In this document: positions 7,450-15,636 of the stretch, one piece after another
How positions within the stretch are numbered: the stretch's first letter is position 1
How the letters are laid out: each line of letters starts with the position of its first letter
DNA from: Tardiphaga sp.
Lineage (GTDB): Bacteria; Pseudomonadota; Alphaproteobacteria; Rhizobiales; Xanthobacteraceae
Reading direction: 5' to 3'
DNA: 22,242 bases
Assembly: GCA_014377915.1 (NCBI GenBank)
Contig: JACMOT010000438.1
Span: forward strand, 1-22,242
Made by a program: the position numbers and the translations under genes
Notes under the pieces: generated by a model
The model's database searches: none
What the model was told of the DNA's origin: nothing
The model's input: only the letters and a program-made list of their open reading frames with translations

Positions 7450-9948
7450 TTGGCAGTGTTCGCCGCCCTCCAAGGACGAGCGCCCGGGAAGAAGCCACGC
7501 ATGACCATGCGCGGCGGTCGATCCTGCACGTGCGCGGCCGTAGGTCCCTTTGTCGCGATCGCTCTGGGAATGGCTACCGCGTTGAGCGGTGTGGCCACGA
7601 CCCCGGCTGCCGCGCAGGGCTTCACCTACAACCCGCCTCATACGCGCCCGAAACCGGCTCCCGCCGCCCAGACCGGGCAGATGCTGGTGCAGGCTGTCGA
7701 GGTCAATTACGATTACAACAATTCTCGCGTGGCCGCGGTTGGCAGCGTGCAGATGTTCTATAATGGAACGACGGTCGAAGCCGACAAGGTGATCTACGAC
7801 CAGAAGACCAAGCGCCTCCACGCCGAAGGCAATGTCCGGATGACGGACGCCGACGGCAAGATCACCTATGCCAATCTGCTCGATCTCAGCGACGACTACC
7901 GCGACGGCTTCGTCGATTCGCTGCGCGTCGACACCGCCGATTCGACCCGGATGGCGGCGACCCGTGCCGAGCGCAATGCCGGCAACTACACCGTGTTCCA
8001 GAACGGCGTGTACACCGCCTGCGCCGCCTGCAAGGACGATCCGAAGAAGCCGCCGCTGTGGCAGGTCAAGGGTGCCCGCATCATCCACGACCAGACCGAA
8101 AAGATGATGTATTTCGAGGACGCGCGCCTCGAATTCTTCGGCGTGCCGATGGCCTATCTGCCCTATTTCTCGACGCCTGACCCGACCGTGAAGCGCAAGA
8201 CCGGCTTCCTGATGCCCGGCGTCACCTCGGTCACCAATAACGGTTTCGGCATCGAGACGCCGTTCTATTGGGCGATCGCGCCCGACTACGACGCCACCAT
8301 TTCGCCGCGCTACACCACCCGCCAAGGCCTGCTGATGCAGGGCGAATTCCGGCAGCGTCTAATGGACGGCGCCTACCAGATCCGCGCCTATGGCATCAAC
8401 CAGCAGGACCCCGGCGCCTATGCCAACACTGTTGGCGACAAGGCCTTCCGCGGCGGCGTCGAATCCAAGGGCCAGTTCGCGCTCAACGACAAGTGGGTCT
8501 GGGGCTGGGATGCCGTCGCGCTGAGCGACTACACCTTCCTGCAGGACTACCGCCTGTCGATGTACAAGGACCCCTACGCCTCGTTCCTGAACCTGCAGAC
8601 CGAGGCGATCTCACAGCTCTATCTGACCGGCGTCGGCGATCGCAGCTTCTTCGATGCGCGGACGATCTATTATCTGAGCTTCTCCGGCTCCCAGAGCTCG
8701 GTGCCCGTCGTGCTGCCGGTGGTCGATTACGCCAACGTCGTCAGGAACAACATTCTCGGCGGCGAGCTGAGCTACAAGACCAACTTCACCAGCCTGAGCC
8801 GTGACACCGCCGACTACAATGCCATTAGCAGCAAAATCGGCGCCGACGGTCAAAGCTTGTGCAACACGACCTCGGCAGATCCACTGGCACGCACTCCCGC
8901 CAATTGTCTGCTGCGCGGCATGCCCGGCACCTACACCCGCTTCACGGCGGAAGCGGAATGGCGCCGGTCCTTTACCGACCCGATGGGCCAGATCTTCACG
9001 CCGTTCGCGATCATGCGGGTTGACGCCATCAACTCGTCGATTTCGAACCAGCCCGGCGTCTCCAACTTCCTGCCGGTCGGCGACACCCAGGCGCTGCGGG
9101 TGATGCCGACGGTCGGCCTGGAATATCGCTACCCGTTCATCAACGTCCAGCCGTGGGGAACCACGACGCTCGAGCCGATCGCCCAGGTCATCATTCGCCC
9201 GAATGAGACCTATGCCGGCAAGCTGCCGAACGAAGACGCGCAAAGCATGAATTTCGACGCCAGCAACCTGTTCAGCGTCGACAAGTTCTCCGGCTATGAC
9301 CGTGTCGAAGGCGGCAGTCGCGCCAATGTCGGCGTTCAGGCGACCACCCAGTTCGACCGCGGCGGTTCAGTCAGCATGCTGTTCGGCCAGTCCTACCAGC
9401 TGTTCGGCATGAACTCCTTCGCCGTCCATGACGTCACCAACACCGGGGTTGATTCCGGCCTCGCAACGTCGCGGTCGGACTATGTCGCCCGCGTCAATTA
9501 TTCGCCGAACCGGACCTACACCTTCAGCACCCGCGCCCGCTTCGACGAAGCCACCATGAATGTTTCGCGCTTCGAGGCCGAAGGCCGCGCCAGCTTCGAC
9601 CGCTGGTCGGTCAGCCTGATGTACGGCAATTATGCGCCACAGCTGGATCTGGGCTATTTGACGCGCCGCGAGGGCCTGCTCGGCAGCGGTTCGATCAAGG
9701 TAGCCTCGAACTGGGTCGTAACGGGCGCCGCGCGTTGGGATCTTGAAGCCAACAAGATCAACCAGTACACCGTCGGTGCCGGCTATGTGGACGACTGCTT
9801 CATCATGGGCGTAAATTACGTCACGTCGTATAATTACGTCTCGAACCTGGCCACGCCGCCGGTGTTGAGCCATTCCGTGATGTTGCAGATCGGGCTGCGG
9901 ACGCTCGGCAACTCGACGGCTGCGGGCGCCAACGGTGCCATTCAGTAG
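7450..9948 (+). CDS. lptD: LPS-assembly protein LptD (outer-membrane translocon)
   Basis: LptD forms the outer-membrane barrel that, with lipoprotein LptE, inserts LPS into the outer leaflet. From the TTG at 7450 the protein has 832 residues. It has a long N-terminal signal (hydrophobic PFVAIALGMATALSGVATT, cleavage near AAAQG, residue 56) and an LptA-like jellyroll (about 70-200) with EADKVIYDQKTKRLHAEGNV. A beta-barrel domain with the conserved LEFFGVPMAYLPYFSTPDPT segment follows and runs to the C-terminus. An ATG at 7501 would still leave a full signal peptide. Cysteines occur as ACAAC near residue 195, a pair around 475-490, and one in DDCFIMG near the end. The adjacent Cys pair of E. 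coli LptD (C724-C725) is not seen, so disulphide wiring probably differs. The gene starts directly after the lptG stop. Confidence 0.95.
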   Translation: MAVFAALQGRAPGKKPRMTMRGGRSCTCAAVGPFVAIALGMATALSGVATTPAAAQGFTYNPPHTRPKPAPAAQTGQMLVQAVEVNYDYNNSRVAAVGSVQMFYNGTTVEADKVIYDQKTKRLHAEGNVRMTDADGKITYANLLDLSDDYRDGFVDSLRVDTADSTRMAATRAERNAGNYTVFQNGVYTACAACKDDPKKPPLWQVKGARIIHDQTEKMMYFEDARLEFFGVPMAYLPYFSTPDPTVKRKTGFLMPGVTSVTNNGFGIETPFYWAIAPDYDATISPRYTTRQGLLMQGEFRQRLMDGAYQIRAYGINQQDPGAYANTVGDKAFRGGVESKGQFALNDKWVWGWDAVALSDYTFLQDYRLSMYKDPYASFLNLQTEAISQLYLTGVGDRSFFDARTIYYLSFSGSQSSVPVVLPVVDYANVVRNNILGGELSYKTNFTSLSRDTADYNAISSKIGADGQSLCNTTSADPLARTPANCLLRGMPGTYTRFTAEAEWRRSFTDPMGQIFTPFAIMRVDAINSSISNQPGVSNFLPVGDTQALRVMPTVGLEYRYPFINVQPWGTTTLEPIAQVIIRPNETYAGKLPNEDAQSMNFDASNLFSVDKFSGYDRVEGGSRANVGVQATTQFDRGGSVSMLFGQSYQLFGMNSFAVHDVTNTGVDSGLATSRSDYVARVNYSPNRTYTFSTRARFDEATMNVSRFEAEGRASFDRWSVSLMYGNYAPQLDLGYLTRREGLLGSGSIKVASNWVVTGAARWDLEANKINQYTVGAGYVDDCFIMGVNYVTSYNYVSNLATPPVLSHSVMLQIGLRTLGNSTAAGANGAIQ

Positions 9949-10022
9949 CCTTAGTTCTGCGCCGTAGTGGTTGTGAGCCACAGGCGGAACCGTGCCGGGG
10001 CGTGATGTCCCGCCGCGGCGTA

Positions 10023-10040
10023 TTGAAACACGGGTTTCAA
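10023..10040 (+). repeat. Perfect hairpin TTGAAAC-ACGG-GTTTCAA between lptD and the surA-like gene
   Basis: A 7-bp perfect stem with a four-base loop lies in the 115-base gap after lptD, 23 bases before the ATG of the surA-like gene. It is AT-rich compared with its surroundings and has no following T-run, so it is not a classical terminator. It could be an mRNA processing or stability element, or an operator. Confidence 0.4.
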
Positions 10041-10063
10041 GAAAGCTGATACGGCAGTCTGAC

Positions 10064-10996
10064 ATGAGCACCTTCACCTTCCGGCGCACCACCGGCGCCA
10101 TCCTGACCGCCGCGATGATCCTGCTCGGCGGCGCCTCGGCGTCGCAGGCGCAGGGCGTGGCCGTCATGGTCAATGGCGAACCGATCACCAATTACGACAT
10201 CGAGCAGCGCACCAAGCTGACCGTTCTGTCGTCCCAGAAATCTCCCAGTCGCCAGGAAGTGATCGACGAGTTGATCAACGAGAAGGTGAAGATCCGGGAA
10301 GGCAAGAAATACAGCGTCGATCCCGCCGCCTCCGAGGTCGATGGCGCGTTCCAGAACATGAGTTCGCGGATGCGCCTGACGCCCGAGCAACTGGTGCAGT
10401 CGCTGGCCACCAAGGGCATCCGACCAAACACGCTGAAGAGCCGCCTGAAGGCCGACATGGTGTGGAACGCGATCGTCCGCGGCCGTTTCAAGCAGAGCCT
10501 GCAGGTCGGCGAAAAGGAAGTCGACAACGCCGTGCAGGGCGCCGGGGGCGATGCCACCACCGAAGCCTTCGAATACCAGATGCGCCCGGTGGTGCTGGTG
10601 GTGCCGCGCGGCGCGCCGGCCGGCACCATGGAAGCCCGGGCCAAGGAAGCCGAAGGCTTGCGCGGCCGGATCCAGAGCTGCGATGAGGCCAACCGCACCT
10701 TCAAGTCGATGCAGAACGCGACCATCCGCGACACCGTCGTCAAGACCTCGGCCGACCTGCCGCCGACGCTGCGCGACCTGCTCGACAAGACGCCGATCGG
10801 CTCGCTGACGCCGCCGGAAGCCACCCGTCAGGGCATCGAAATGGTGGCGCTGTGTTCGCGCAAGCCGACCAAGGTGGACACCCCCAAGAAGCGCGAAGTC
10901 CGCGACAAGATGTTTGCGGAAAAATTTGACGCCAAGTCGAAATCCTACCTGCAGGAAATCCGCAAAGCGTCGATGATCGAATATCGGCAGCAATAA
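10064..10996 (+). CDS. SurA-like periplasmic chaperone / peptidyl-prolyl isomerase
   Basis: The 310-residue product starts MSTFTFRRTTGAILTAAMIL with a cleavable signal peptide (processing near SQAQG, residue 30). The start of the mature region, VAVMVNGEPITNYDIEQRTK, is the SurA N-terminal motif, and QEVIDELINEKVKIREGKKY continues the SurA-type helical core. The C-terminal half (about 175-285) has the strand pattern of a parvulin domain but is divergent: I cannot identify the usual catalytic residues, so isomerase activity is doubtful. E. coli SurA has about 430 residues and two parvulin domains; this protein has room for one. SurA escorts outer-membrane proteins, including LptD, to the Bam complex, and its place directly after lptD matches E. 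coli. An earlier in-frame start at 9992 would spoil the signal peptide. Confidence 0.85.
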   Translation: MSTFTFRRTTGAILTAAMILLGGASASQAQGVAVMVNGEPITNYDIEQRTKLTVLSSQKSPSRQEVIDELINEKVKIREGKKYSVDPAASEVDGAFQNMSSRMRLTPEQLVQSLATKGIRPNTLKSRLKADMVWNAIVRGRFKQSLQVGEKEVDNAVQGAGGDATTEAFEYQMRPVVLVVPRGAPAGTMEARAKEAEGLRGRIQSCDEANRTFKSMQNATIRDTVVKTSADLPPTLRDLLDKTPIGSLTPPEATRQGIEMVALCSRKPTKVDTPKKREVRDKMFAEKFDAKSKSYLQEIRKASMIEYRQQ

Positions 10997-11033
10997 TCAC
11001 CGGCTTAGGCCGCGACCGGCTTAAGGCGGCAGC

Positions 11034-12038
11034 ATGGCACAACCTCTCGCGCTGACATTGGGCGAACCGGCCGGCATCGGCCCGGACGTCACCATCGCCG
11101 CATGGCTGCGGCGGCGCGAACACGACCTGCCACCGTTCTATCTGCTCGGCGACCGCGACTTTATCGCCGCCCGCGCCAGGATGCTCGGCCATGACCTGGC
11201 GATCGTCGACGCAACGCCGGCCACAGCCGCTGCGGCCTTCGCTGATGCGCTGCCGGTCGTCTCGACAGGCGATGCCGTCACGGCGCAACCCGGCCGTCCT
11301 GACGCCTCCAGCGCCCCCGCGGCGATCGCCTCGATCCGGCAGGCCGTCGCCGATGTCGAGGCGGGCCGTGCCAGTGCGGTGGTCACCAACCCGATCGCCA
11401 AGCACGTGCTGTATCGCGCCGGTTTCAGCCATCCCGGCCATACCGAATTTCTCGCCGAACTCGCCGCCCGCGACGGCAAGACACCGATGCCGGTGATGCT
11501 GCTGTGGTCGCCGACGCTGGCGGTGGTACCTGTGACCATCCACGTCTCGCTGCGCGACGCCATCGAGCAACTGACCAGCCAGTTGATCACCGCCACCGCG
11601 CGGATCGTCGTCGCCGAGCTAAAGGCTCGGTTCGGGCTGCGCCGGCCGCGGTTGGCGATCTCCGGCCTCAATCCGCATGCCGGCGAAGACGGTGCGCTCG
11701 GCGACGAGGAGCAGACCATTATCGCGCAGGCGATCACGGTGCTGCGCAACGAGGGCATCGACGTGCGCGGCCCGCTGCCGGCCGACACCATGTTTCATCC
11801 GGCGGCGCGCGAAACATACGACTGCGCGATCTGCATGTATCACGACCAGGCGCTGATCCCGATCAAGACCATCGCCTTCGATGACGGCGTCAACGTCACG
11901 CTCGGCCTGCCCTTCATTCGCACCTCGCCCGACCACGGCACCGCCTTCGACATCGCCGGCACCGGCCGCGCCAATCCCTCCAGCCTGATCGCGGCGCTGA
12001 AGCTGGCCGCGCGCATGGCCGGGACACAGCCGTCATGA
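11034..12038 (+). CDS. pdxA: 4-hydroxythreonine-4-phosphate dehydrogenase
   Basis: PdxA oxidises 4-phosphohydroxy-L-threonine in the DXP-dependent pathway to pyridoxal phosphate (vitamin B6), using NAD and a divalent metal at the dimer interface. The 334-residue product opens with [15 protein letters not shown], the family signature. The metal-binding histidines known from E. coli (H166, H211, H266) are present as H170 (VTIHVSL), H215 (GLNPHAGE) and H270 (MYHDQ). [12 protein letters not shown] (132-143) binds substrate phosphate. An AAGG ribosome-binding site precedes the ATG, 37 bases after the surA-like stop. The stop overlaps the rsmA start by four bases. The surA-pdxA-rsmA order is the same as in E. 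coli. Confidence 0.96.
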   Translation: MAQPLALTLGEPAGIGPDVTIAAWLRRREHDLPPFYLLGDRDFIAARARMLGHDLAIVDATPATAAAAFADALPVVSTGDAVTAQPGRPDASSAPAAIASIRQAVADVEAGRASAVVTNPIAKHVLYRAGFSHPGHTEFLAELAARDGKTPMPVMLLWSPTLAVVPVTIHVSLRDAIEQLTSQLITATARIVVAELKARFGLRRPRLAISGLNPHAGEDGALGDEEQTIIAQAITVLRNEGIDVRGPLPADTMFHPAARETYDCAICMYHDQALIPIKTIAFDDGVNVTLGLPFIRTSPDHGTAFDIAGTGRANPSSLIAALKLAARMAGTQPS

Positions 12039-12898
12039 GCGGCATCGACGACCTGCCGCCGCTACGCGAGGTGATCCAGAGCTTCGATCTCTCAGCGCGA
12101 AAGTCGCTTGGCCAGAATTTCCTGCTCGACCTCAACCTCACCGCCAAGATCGCCCGCGCCGCCGGTCCGCTGGAGGGCGCCACCATTGTCGAGATCGGTC
12201 CTGGTCCCGGCGGCCTGACCCGCGCGCTGCTCGCCATGGGAGCCGGCCGTGTCATCGCGGTAGAGCGTGACGAACGCGCGCTCGGCGCGCTGCAGCAGAT
12301 CGCGGCGCATTATCCTGGCCGGCTGGAGATCGTGATCGGTGACGCGCTGACCTTCGACCCGCGGCCGCTGCTCAACGGCGAACGCGCCAAGATCGTCGCC
12401 AACTTGCCCTACAACATCGCCACGCCGCTGCTGATCGACTGGCTGTGCACCGAACCATGGCCGCCGTGGTACGACATGATGGTGTTGATGTTTCAGCGCG
12501 AGGTCGCCGAACGGATCGTGGCGCGCGAGGACGACGAGGCCTATGGCCGGCTCGGTGTGCTCGCCAACTGGCGCGCGGAGACCCGCATCCTGTTCGATAT
12601 TCCGCCGACCGCTTTTGTGCCCGCGCCGAAGGTGACTTCCTCGGTGGTGCGCTTTGTCCCCCGAGCAACACCCGAACCATGCGACCGCCGGATGCTCGAA
12701 CAGGTCGCCGCCGCCGCCTTCGGCCAGCGCCGCAAGATGCTGCGACAAAGCCTGAAGGCGCTTGGCGCCGATCCGGAACGGCTGTCGGCCGCGGCCGGCG
12801 TCGAAGCGACGCGTCGCGCGGAGACCGTTCCGGTCTCGGGCTTTGTTGCCATGGCGCGTGAATTAGCCGATATACGAAAGCCAAAAAACGAGCCATAG
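12035..12898 (+). CDS. rsmA: 16S rRNA dimethyladenosine transferase
   Basis: RsmA (KsgA) dimethylates two adjacent adenosines in the helix 45 loop near the 3' end of 16S rRNA (A1518 and A1519 in E. coli) during small-subunit assembly. The 287-residue product has the early motif KSLGQNFL (residues 23-30), the AdoMet-binding motif [11 protein letters not shown] (52-62), the acidic residue in VIAVERDE, and the catalytic NLPYNI (123-128). [10 protein letters not shown] and [14 protein letters not shown] in the C-terminal domain are also typical. The ATG overlaps the pdxA TGA, implying translational coupling. E. coli has apaG and apaH next; here an alcohol dehydrogenase gene begins ten bases downstream. 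Confidence 0.96.
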   Translation: MSGIDDLPPLREVIQSFDLSARKSLGQNFLLDLNLTAKIARAAGPLEGATIVEIGPGPGGLTRALLAMGAGRVIAVERDERALGALQQIAAHYPGRLEIVIGDALTFDPRPLLNGERAKIVANLPYNIATPLLIDWLCTEPWPPWYDMMVLMFQREVAERIVAREDDEAYGRLGVLANWRAETRILFDIPPTAFVPAPKVTSSVVRFVPRATPEPCDRRMLEQVAAAAFGQRRKMLRQSLKALGADPERLSAAAGVEATRRAETVPVSGFVAMARELADIRKPKNEP

Positions 12899-12908
12899 GG
12901 AGAAGAAA

Positions 12909-13967
12909 ATGCCGTTGATGCGCAGGCAATCGCTGGTCAAGTTCGACGCGCCATTGTGCGAGACCATCGTCGACACCCCGAAGCCGCAGGGCCACGAAGT
13001 TCTCGTCCGCGTCGAGCGCTGCGGCCTGTGCCATTCCGATCTGCACATCCAGGACGGCTATGCCGATCTCGGCGGCGGCAACAGGCTTGATACCACCCGC
13101 GGCATGTCCCTGCCCTTCACGCTCGGCCACGAGATCGCCGGCGTCGTCGACGAAGTCGGCCCCGATGCCTCCCGCGATCTGATCGGCAGAAAAGTCGCCG
13201 TCTTCCCCTGGATCGGCTGCGGCAAGTGCCGCGACTGCCTCGCCGGCGACGAAAATCTCTGCGCCCGCAACCGCTATCTCGGCGTCGCGCTGGATGGCGG
13301 CTTCGCCAGCCACGTGCTGGTGCCGGACAGCAAATACCTGCTCGACTACGATCCGCTGCCGGTCAACATGGCGGCCACGCTGATGTGCTCGGGCGTCACC
13401 GCCTATGGCGCGCTGAAGCGGCTGATCGATCGGCCACGGCAACGCAACCTGCTGCTGATCGGCCTCGGCGGCGTCGGCATGATGGGGCTGGCTTTCGCGC
13501 AGGCCATGTTCAAGCAGCCGATCTCGGTCGCCGACCTCAACCCGGCGGCGCGCGAGGCCGCGCTGAAGAACGGCGCCGCCTTCGCTTATGATCCCGCCGA
13601 ACCCGATGTCGCCAAGCGTATGGTGAAAGAGAACGACGGCGGCTTCGACGGCGTCGTCGATTTTGCCGGCAACGACAAGTCGATGGGTTTCGCGGTGTCG
13701 ACCGTGGCACGCGGCGGCAAGATTGTTGTGTCCGGCCTGATGGGCGGCAACTTCTCGCTGCCCATGGTGCAGTGGATCTACAAGCGCATGACGATCGAGG
13801 GCTTCATGGTCGGCACGCTGGCGGAAGCGCGCGAGTTGATGGATCTCGCCCGCGCCGGCAAGATCAAGCCGACCCCGATGAAGGAAGAGCCGATGGCCGA
13901 GGCGCAGAAGTGGATCGAGGAGTTGCGTGCTGGCAAGGTCGTCGGCCGCGTCGTGCTCGCCAACTGA
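12909..13967 (+). CDS. Zinc-dependent alcohol dehydrogenase (MDR family)
   Basis: This 352-residue medium-chain dehydrogenase/reductase would oxidise an alcohol or reduce an aldehyde with a nicotinamide cofactor. Catalytic-zinc ligands are C41 (GLCHSD), H74 (GHE) and probably C160 (MCSGVTAY). The structural-zinc cysteines are C104, C107, C110 and C118. The Rossmann motif GLGGVG is at 185-190. The following strand ends ISVADLNPAA, and the aspartate there suggests NAD rather than NADP. The substrate cannot be predicted. A GGGAG ribosome-binding site sits beside the rsmA stop and the gap is only ten bases, so it is probably read with rsmA. There is no obvious functional tie to LPS or rRNA, so it may simply ride on the operon. 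Confidence 0.9.
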   Translation: MPLMRRQSLVKFDAPLCETIVDTPKPQGHEVLVRVERCGLCHSDLHIQDGYADLGGGNRLDTTRGMSLPFTLGHEIAGVVDEVGPDASRDLIGRKVAVFPWIGCGKCRDCLAGDENLCARNRYLGVALDGGFASHVLVPDSKYLLDYDPLPVNMAATLMCSGVTAYGALKRLIDRPRQRNLLLIGLGGVGMMGLAFAQAMFKQPISVADLNPAAREAALKNGAAFAYDPAEPDVAKRMVKENDGGFDGVVDFAGNDKSMGFAVSTVARGGKIVVSGLMGGNFSLPMVQWIYKRMTIEGFMVGTLAEARELMDLARAGKIKPTPMKEEPMAEAQKWIEELRAGKVVGRVVLAN

Positions 13968-13972
13968 CACCA

Positions 13973-13994
13973 CGCCCGATGACGGCGCCGGGCG
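13973..13994 (+). terminator. Possible hairpin after the alcohol dehydrogenase gene
   Basis: CGCCCG and CGGGCG form a 6-bp GC-rich stem with a ten-base loop, starting six bases after the stop. It is followed by AAATTC rather than a T-run, so intrinsic termination is uncertain. Its position at the end of the long plus-strand run supports the reading. Confidence 0.3.
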
Positions 13995-14124
13995 AAATTC
14001 TGACGCTGCCAAGGCGCGTCCGAATTTTGCCCCACGCCGCGCGAAATTGCGGCTCATTGCGACCCAGATCGCAGCCGATCGTCCCCCCGGGCAAGAGTCG
14101 CCCAACTCATCATCGGGGATTCGT

Positions 14125-14937
14125 ATGGCTAACCGGGCCGCGACAATTTCGGCCGTCATCATTAGTGCGATGGTGGCTGTCTCGCTGACGACAATTACCA
14201 AGAGTACCGCCGCCGACGAATGTTTGACGGCGCCAAAGGCCGATGCCCCGGGCGGCGGGCACTGGTACTATCGCAGCGACCGCGCCACCAAGCGCAAATG
14301 CTGGTATATCAGCGATCAGCGCGAGGGCGCCGAACGCAAGACCGCCTCCGTCGCACGCTCGGTCAAACCTCGTACGTCGCCAACTCTGCCGAAATCAATC
14401 GCAAACGCGCGAGCTGAGATTTTCGACGCGGCACCTGATCGTGCCAGCGCCGCGATGCCCGCGGCGCTTCCGGCGCCGGCGTCGGCACCGACCCTGGTCG
14501 CGGCAGCGGCGCCGCCTGCCGCCGACGAATGGGTAATGGCCGCGCGCTGGGCCGATCGCGGCGACCCCGGCCCTGTCGCCACTTCGGCGCCGGTGGTCGA
14601 GGCACATCAGCCAACAGAGCCGGTAGACGAGCCGGAAGACGGCTATTCCTGGATATTGATGACCCTGCTGGCCGGTGCGCTGACGTTTGGCGGCACCGCC
14701 ATTGCCGTCATCATGCGGCGGCGCCGCGCCCGACAGATCGAGGGCGACAAAATCCGCGAGCCGTTTCGGATGGACTGGAACGAGGATGACAATACAGAGA
14801 TATCTCCGGTCGCCGAACCTCCCCCCGACCCCACGATGAAATGGGTGCGGATCGCCCGCGAGATTCAGGAGACCCGCAATCTCGGCCGCGAGGTCGAGGA
14901 GTTGCTGGCCAGTTCACCGCGGCGCCCGCTCGCCTGA
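14125..14937 (+). CDS. Uncharacterised single-pass membrane protein with exported Cys/Trp/Tyr motif
   Basis: The product has 270 residues from an ATG with a weak GGGG upstream. A hydrophobic signal (about 5-24, cleavage near STAAD, residue 30) is followed by a compact motif: C33, then GGGHWYYRSDRATKRKCWYI (43-62), so C33 and C59 could pair. A long Ala/Pro-rich linker (about 75-165) leads to a membrane helix, WILMTLLAGALTFGGTAIAVIM (near 174-195). RRRRARQ follows and then a charged tail of about 70 residues. By the positive-inside rule the N-terminal motif is exported and the tail cytoplasmic. I do not recognise a named domain. The WYYR-D-x3-R-x-CWY pattern seems to recur in rhizobial exported proteins, but that is from memory. 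It stands alone, convergent with gmk. Confidence 0.75.
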   Translation: MANRAATISAVIISAMVAVSLTTITKSTAADECLTAPKADAPGGGHWYYRSDRATKRKCWYISDQREGAERKTASVARSVKPRTSPTLPKSIANARAEIFDAAPDRASAAMPAALPAPASAPTLVAAAAPPAADEWVMAARWADRGDPGPVATSAPVVEAHQPTEPVDEPEDGYSWILMTLLAGALTFGGTAIAVIMRRRRARQIEGDKIREPFRMDWNEDDNTEISPVAEPPPDPTMKWVRIAREIQETRNLGREVEELLASSPRRPLA

Positions 14938-14979
14938 CAGTTAATATCGTCCGGGACATGATCGCAAACTGCGTCAGGC
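14932..14979. terminator. Hairpin between convergent genes
   Basis: GCCTGAC (14932-14938) pairs with GTCAGGC (14973-14979). Just inside, AGTT (14939-14942) pairs with AACT (14967-14970) across a two-base bulge, giving an 11-bp imperfect stem with a 24-base loop. It spans the whole gap between the membrane-protein stop and the gmk stop, and being symmetric it could act on both converging transcripts. No T-run is present. Confidence 0.4.
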
Positions 14980-15636
14980 CTAAAGCTGCTGCCGCAGCTT
15001 TTGCACGAAGGCGGTGACGCCGACCTGGCGTTCCAGCTTCAGTTGCTCGGCGCGCAGGATCGATTTCACCGCCTCGAAGGCGATGCCGATATTGTCGTTG
15101 ATGACGATATAATCATAGGCGTCGAAATGACTCATCTCGTCGCCGGCCTTTTTCATCCGACCGCGGATCACCTCGTCAGAATCCTGCGCCCGGGTATGCA
15201 GCCGCTGCTCCAGTGCCTGCACCGAGGGCGGCAGGATGAAGACGCTGACCACATCCTTCGGCGCCCGCCCGCGCAATTGCTGCGTACCCTGCCAGTCGAT
15301 GTCGAACAGCACATTGTGCCCGGCCGACAGCGCGGTTTCGACCGGTCCGCGCGGCGTACCATAGCAATTATCGAACACCCGCGCCCATTCCAGCAATTCG
15401 TCGCAGGCAACCATCGCGTCGAACCGCGCCTGATCGACGAAGTAATAGTCGCGCCCTTCTATTTCACCGGGGCGCATCGGCCGCGTCGTGACCGACACCG
15501 ACATCCGCAAATCCGGGATCTCGTCGATCAGCATCCGCGTCAGCGTGGTCTTGCCGGCGCCGGACGGCGACGACAGCACGAACATCAATCCGCGCCGCTC
15601 GACGCCTACGAATACAGGATTGTTGGAAATCGTCAT
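14980..15636 (-). CDS. gmk: Guanylate kinase
   Basis: Guanylate kinase converts GMP to GDP with ATP, an essential step to GTP and dGTP in the cytosol. The 218-residue product has the P-loop SSPSGAGKTT (residues 22-31) and the GMP-binding region MSVSVTTRPMRPGEIEGRDY (45-64). VLFDIDWQGTQQLR is the Walker B-like segment, and a lid region follows with HTRAQDSDEVIRGRMKKA. The start overlaps the yicC stop by four bases (ATGA), so translation is coupled. The yicC-gmk pairing is widespread in bacteria. It is the last gene of the minus-strand block. Confidence 0.96.
   Translation of the reverse strand: MTISNNPVFVGVERRGLMFVLSSPSGAGKTTLTRMLIDEIPDLRMSVSVTTRPMRPGEIEGRDYYFVDQARFDAMVACDELLEWARVFDNCYGTPRGPVETALSAGHNVLFDIDWQGTQQLRGRAPKDVVSVFILPPSVQALEQRLHTRAQDSDEVIRGRMKKAGDEMSHFDAYDYIVINDNIGIAFEAVKSILRAEQLKLERQVGVTAFVQKLRQQL

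Noticed and set aside
10997..11033. Direct repeat ACCGGCTTA, twice in the surA-pdxA gap
   Set aside because: Two nine-base copies in a 37-base gap with no further pattern. Too short to call a repeat element.
12372..14201. Long open frame of about 600 codons on the minus strand, antisense to rsmA and the alcohol dehydrogenase gene
   Set aside because: The plus-strand genes have clear families, motifs and ribosome-binding sites. The antisense translation is low-complexity and rich in Arg, Ala and Gly, as GC-rich codon shadows are.
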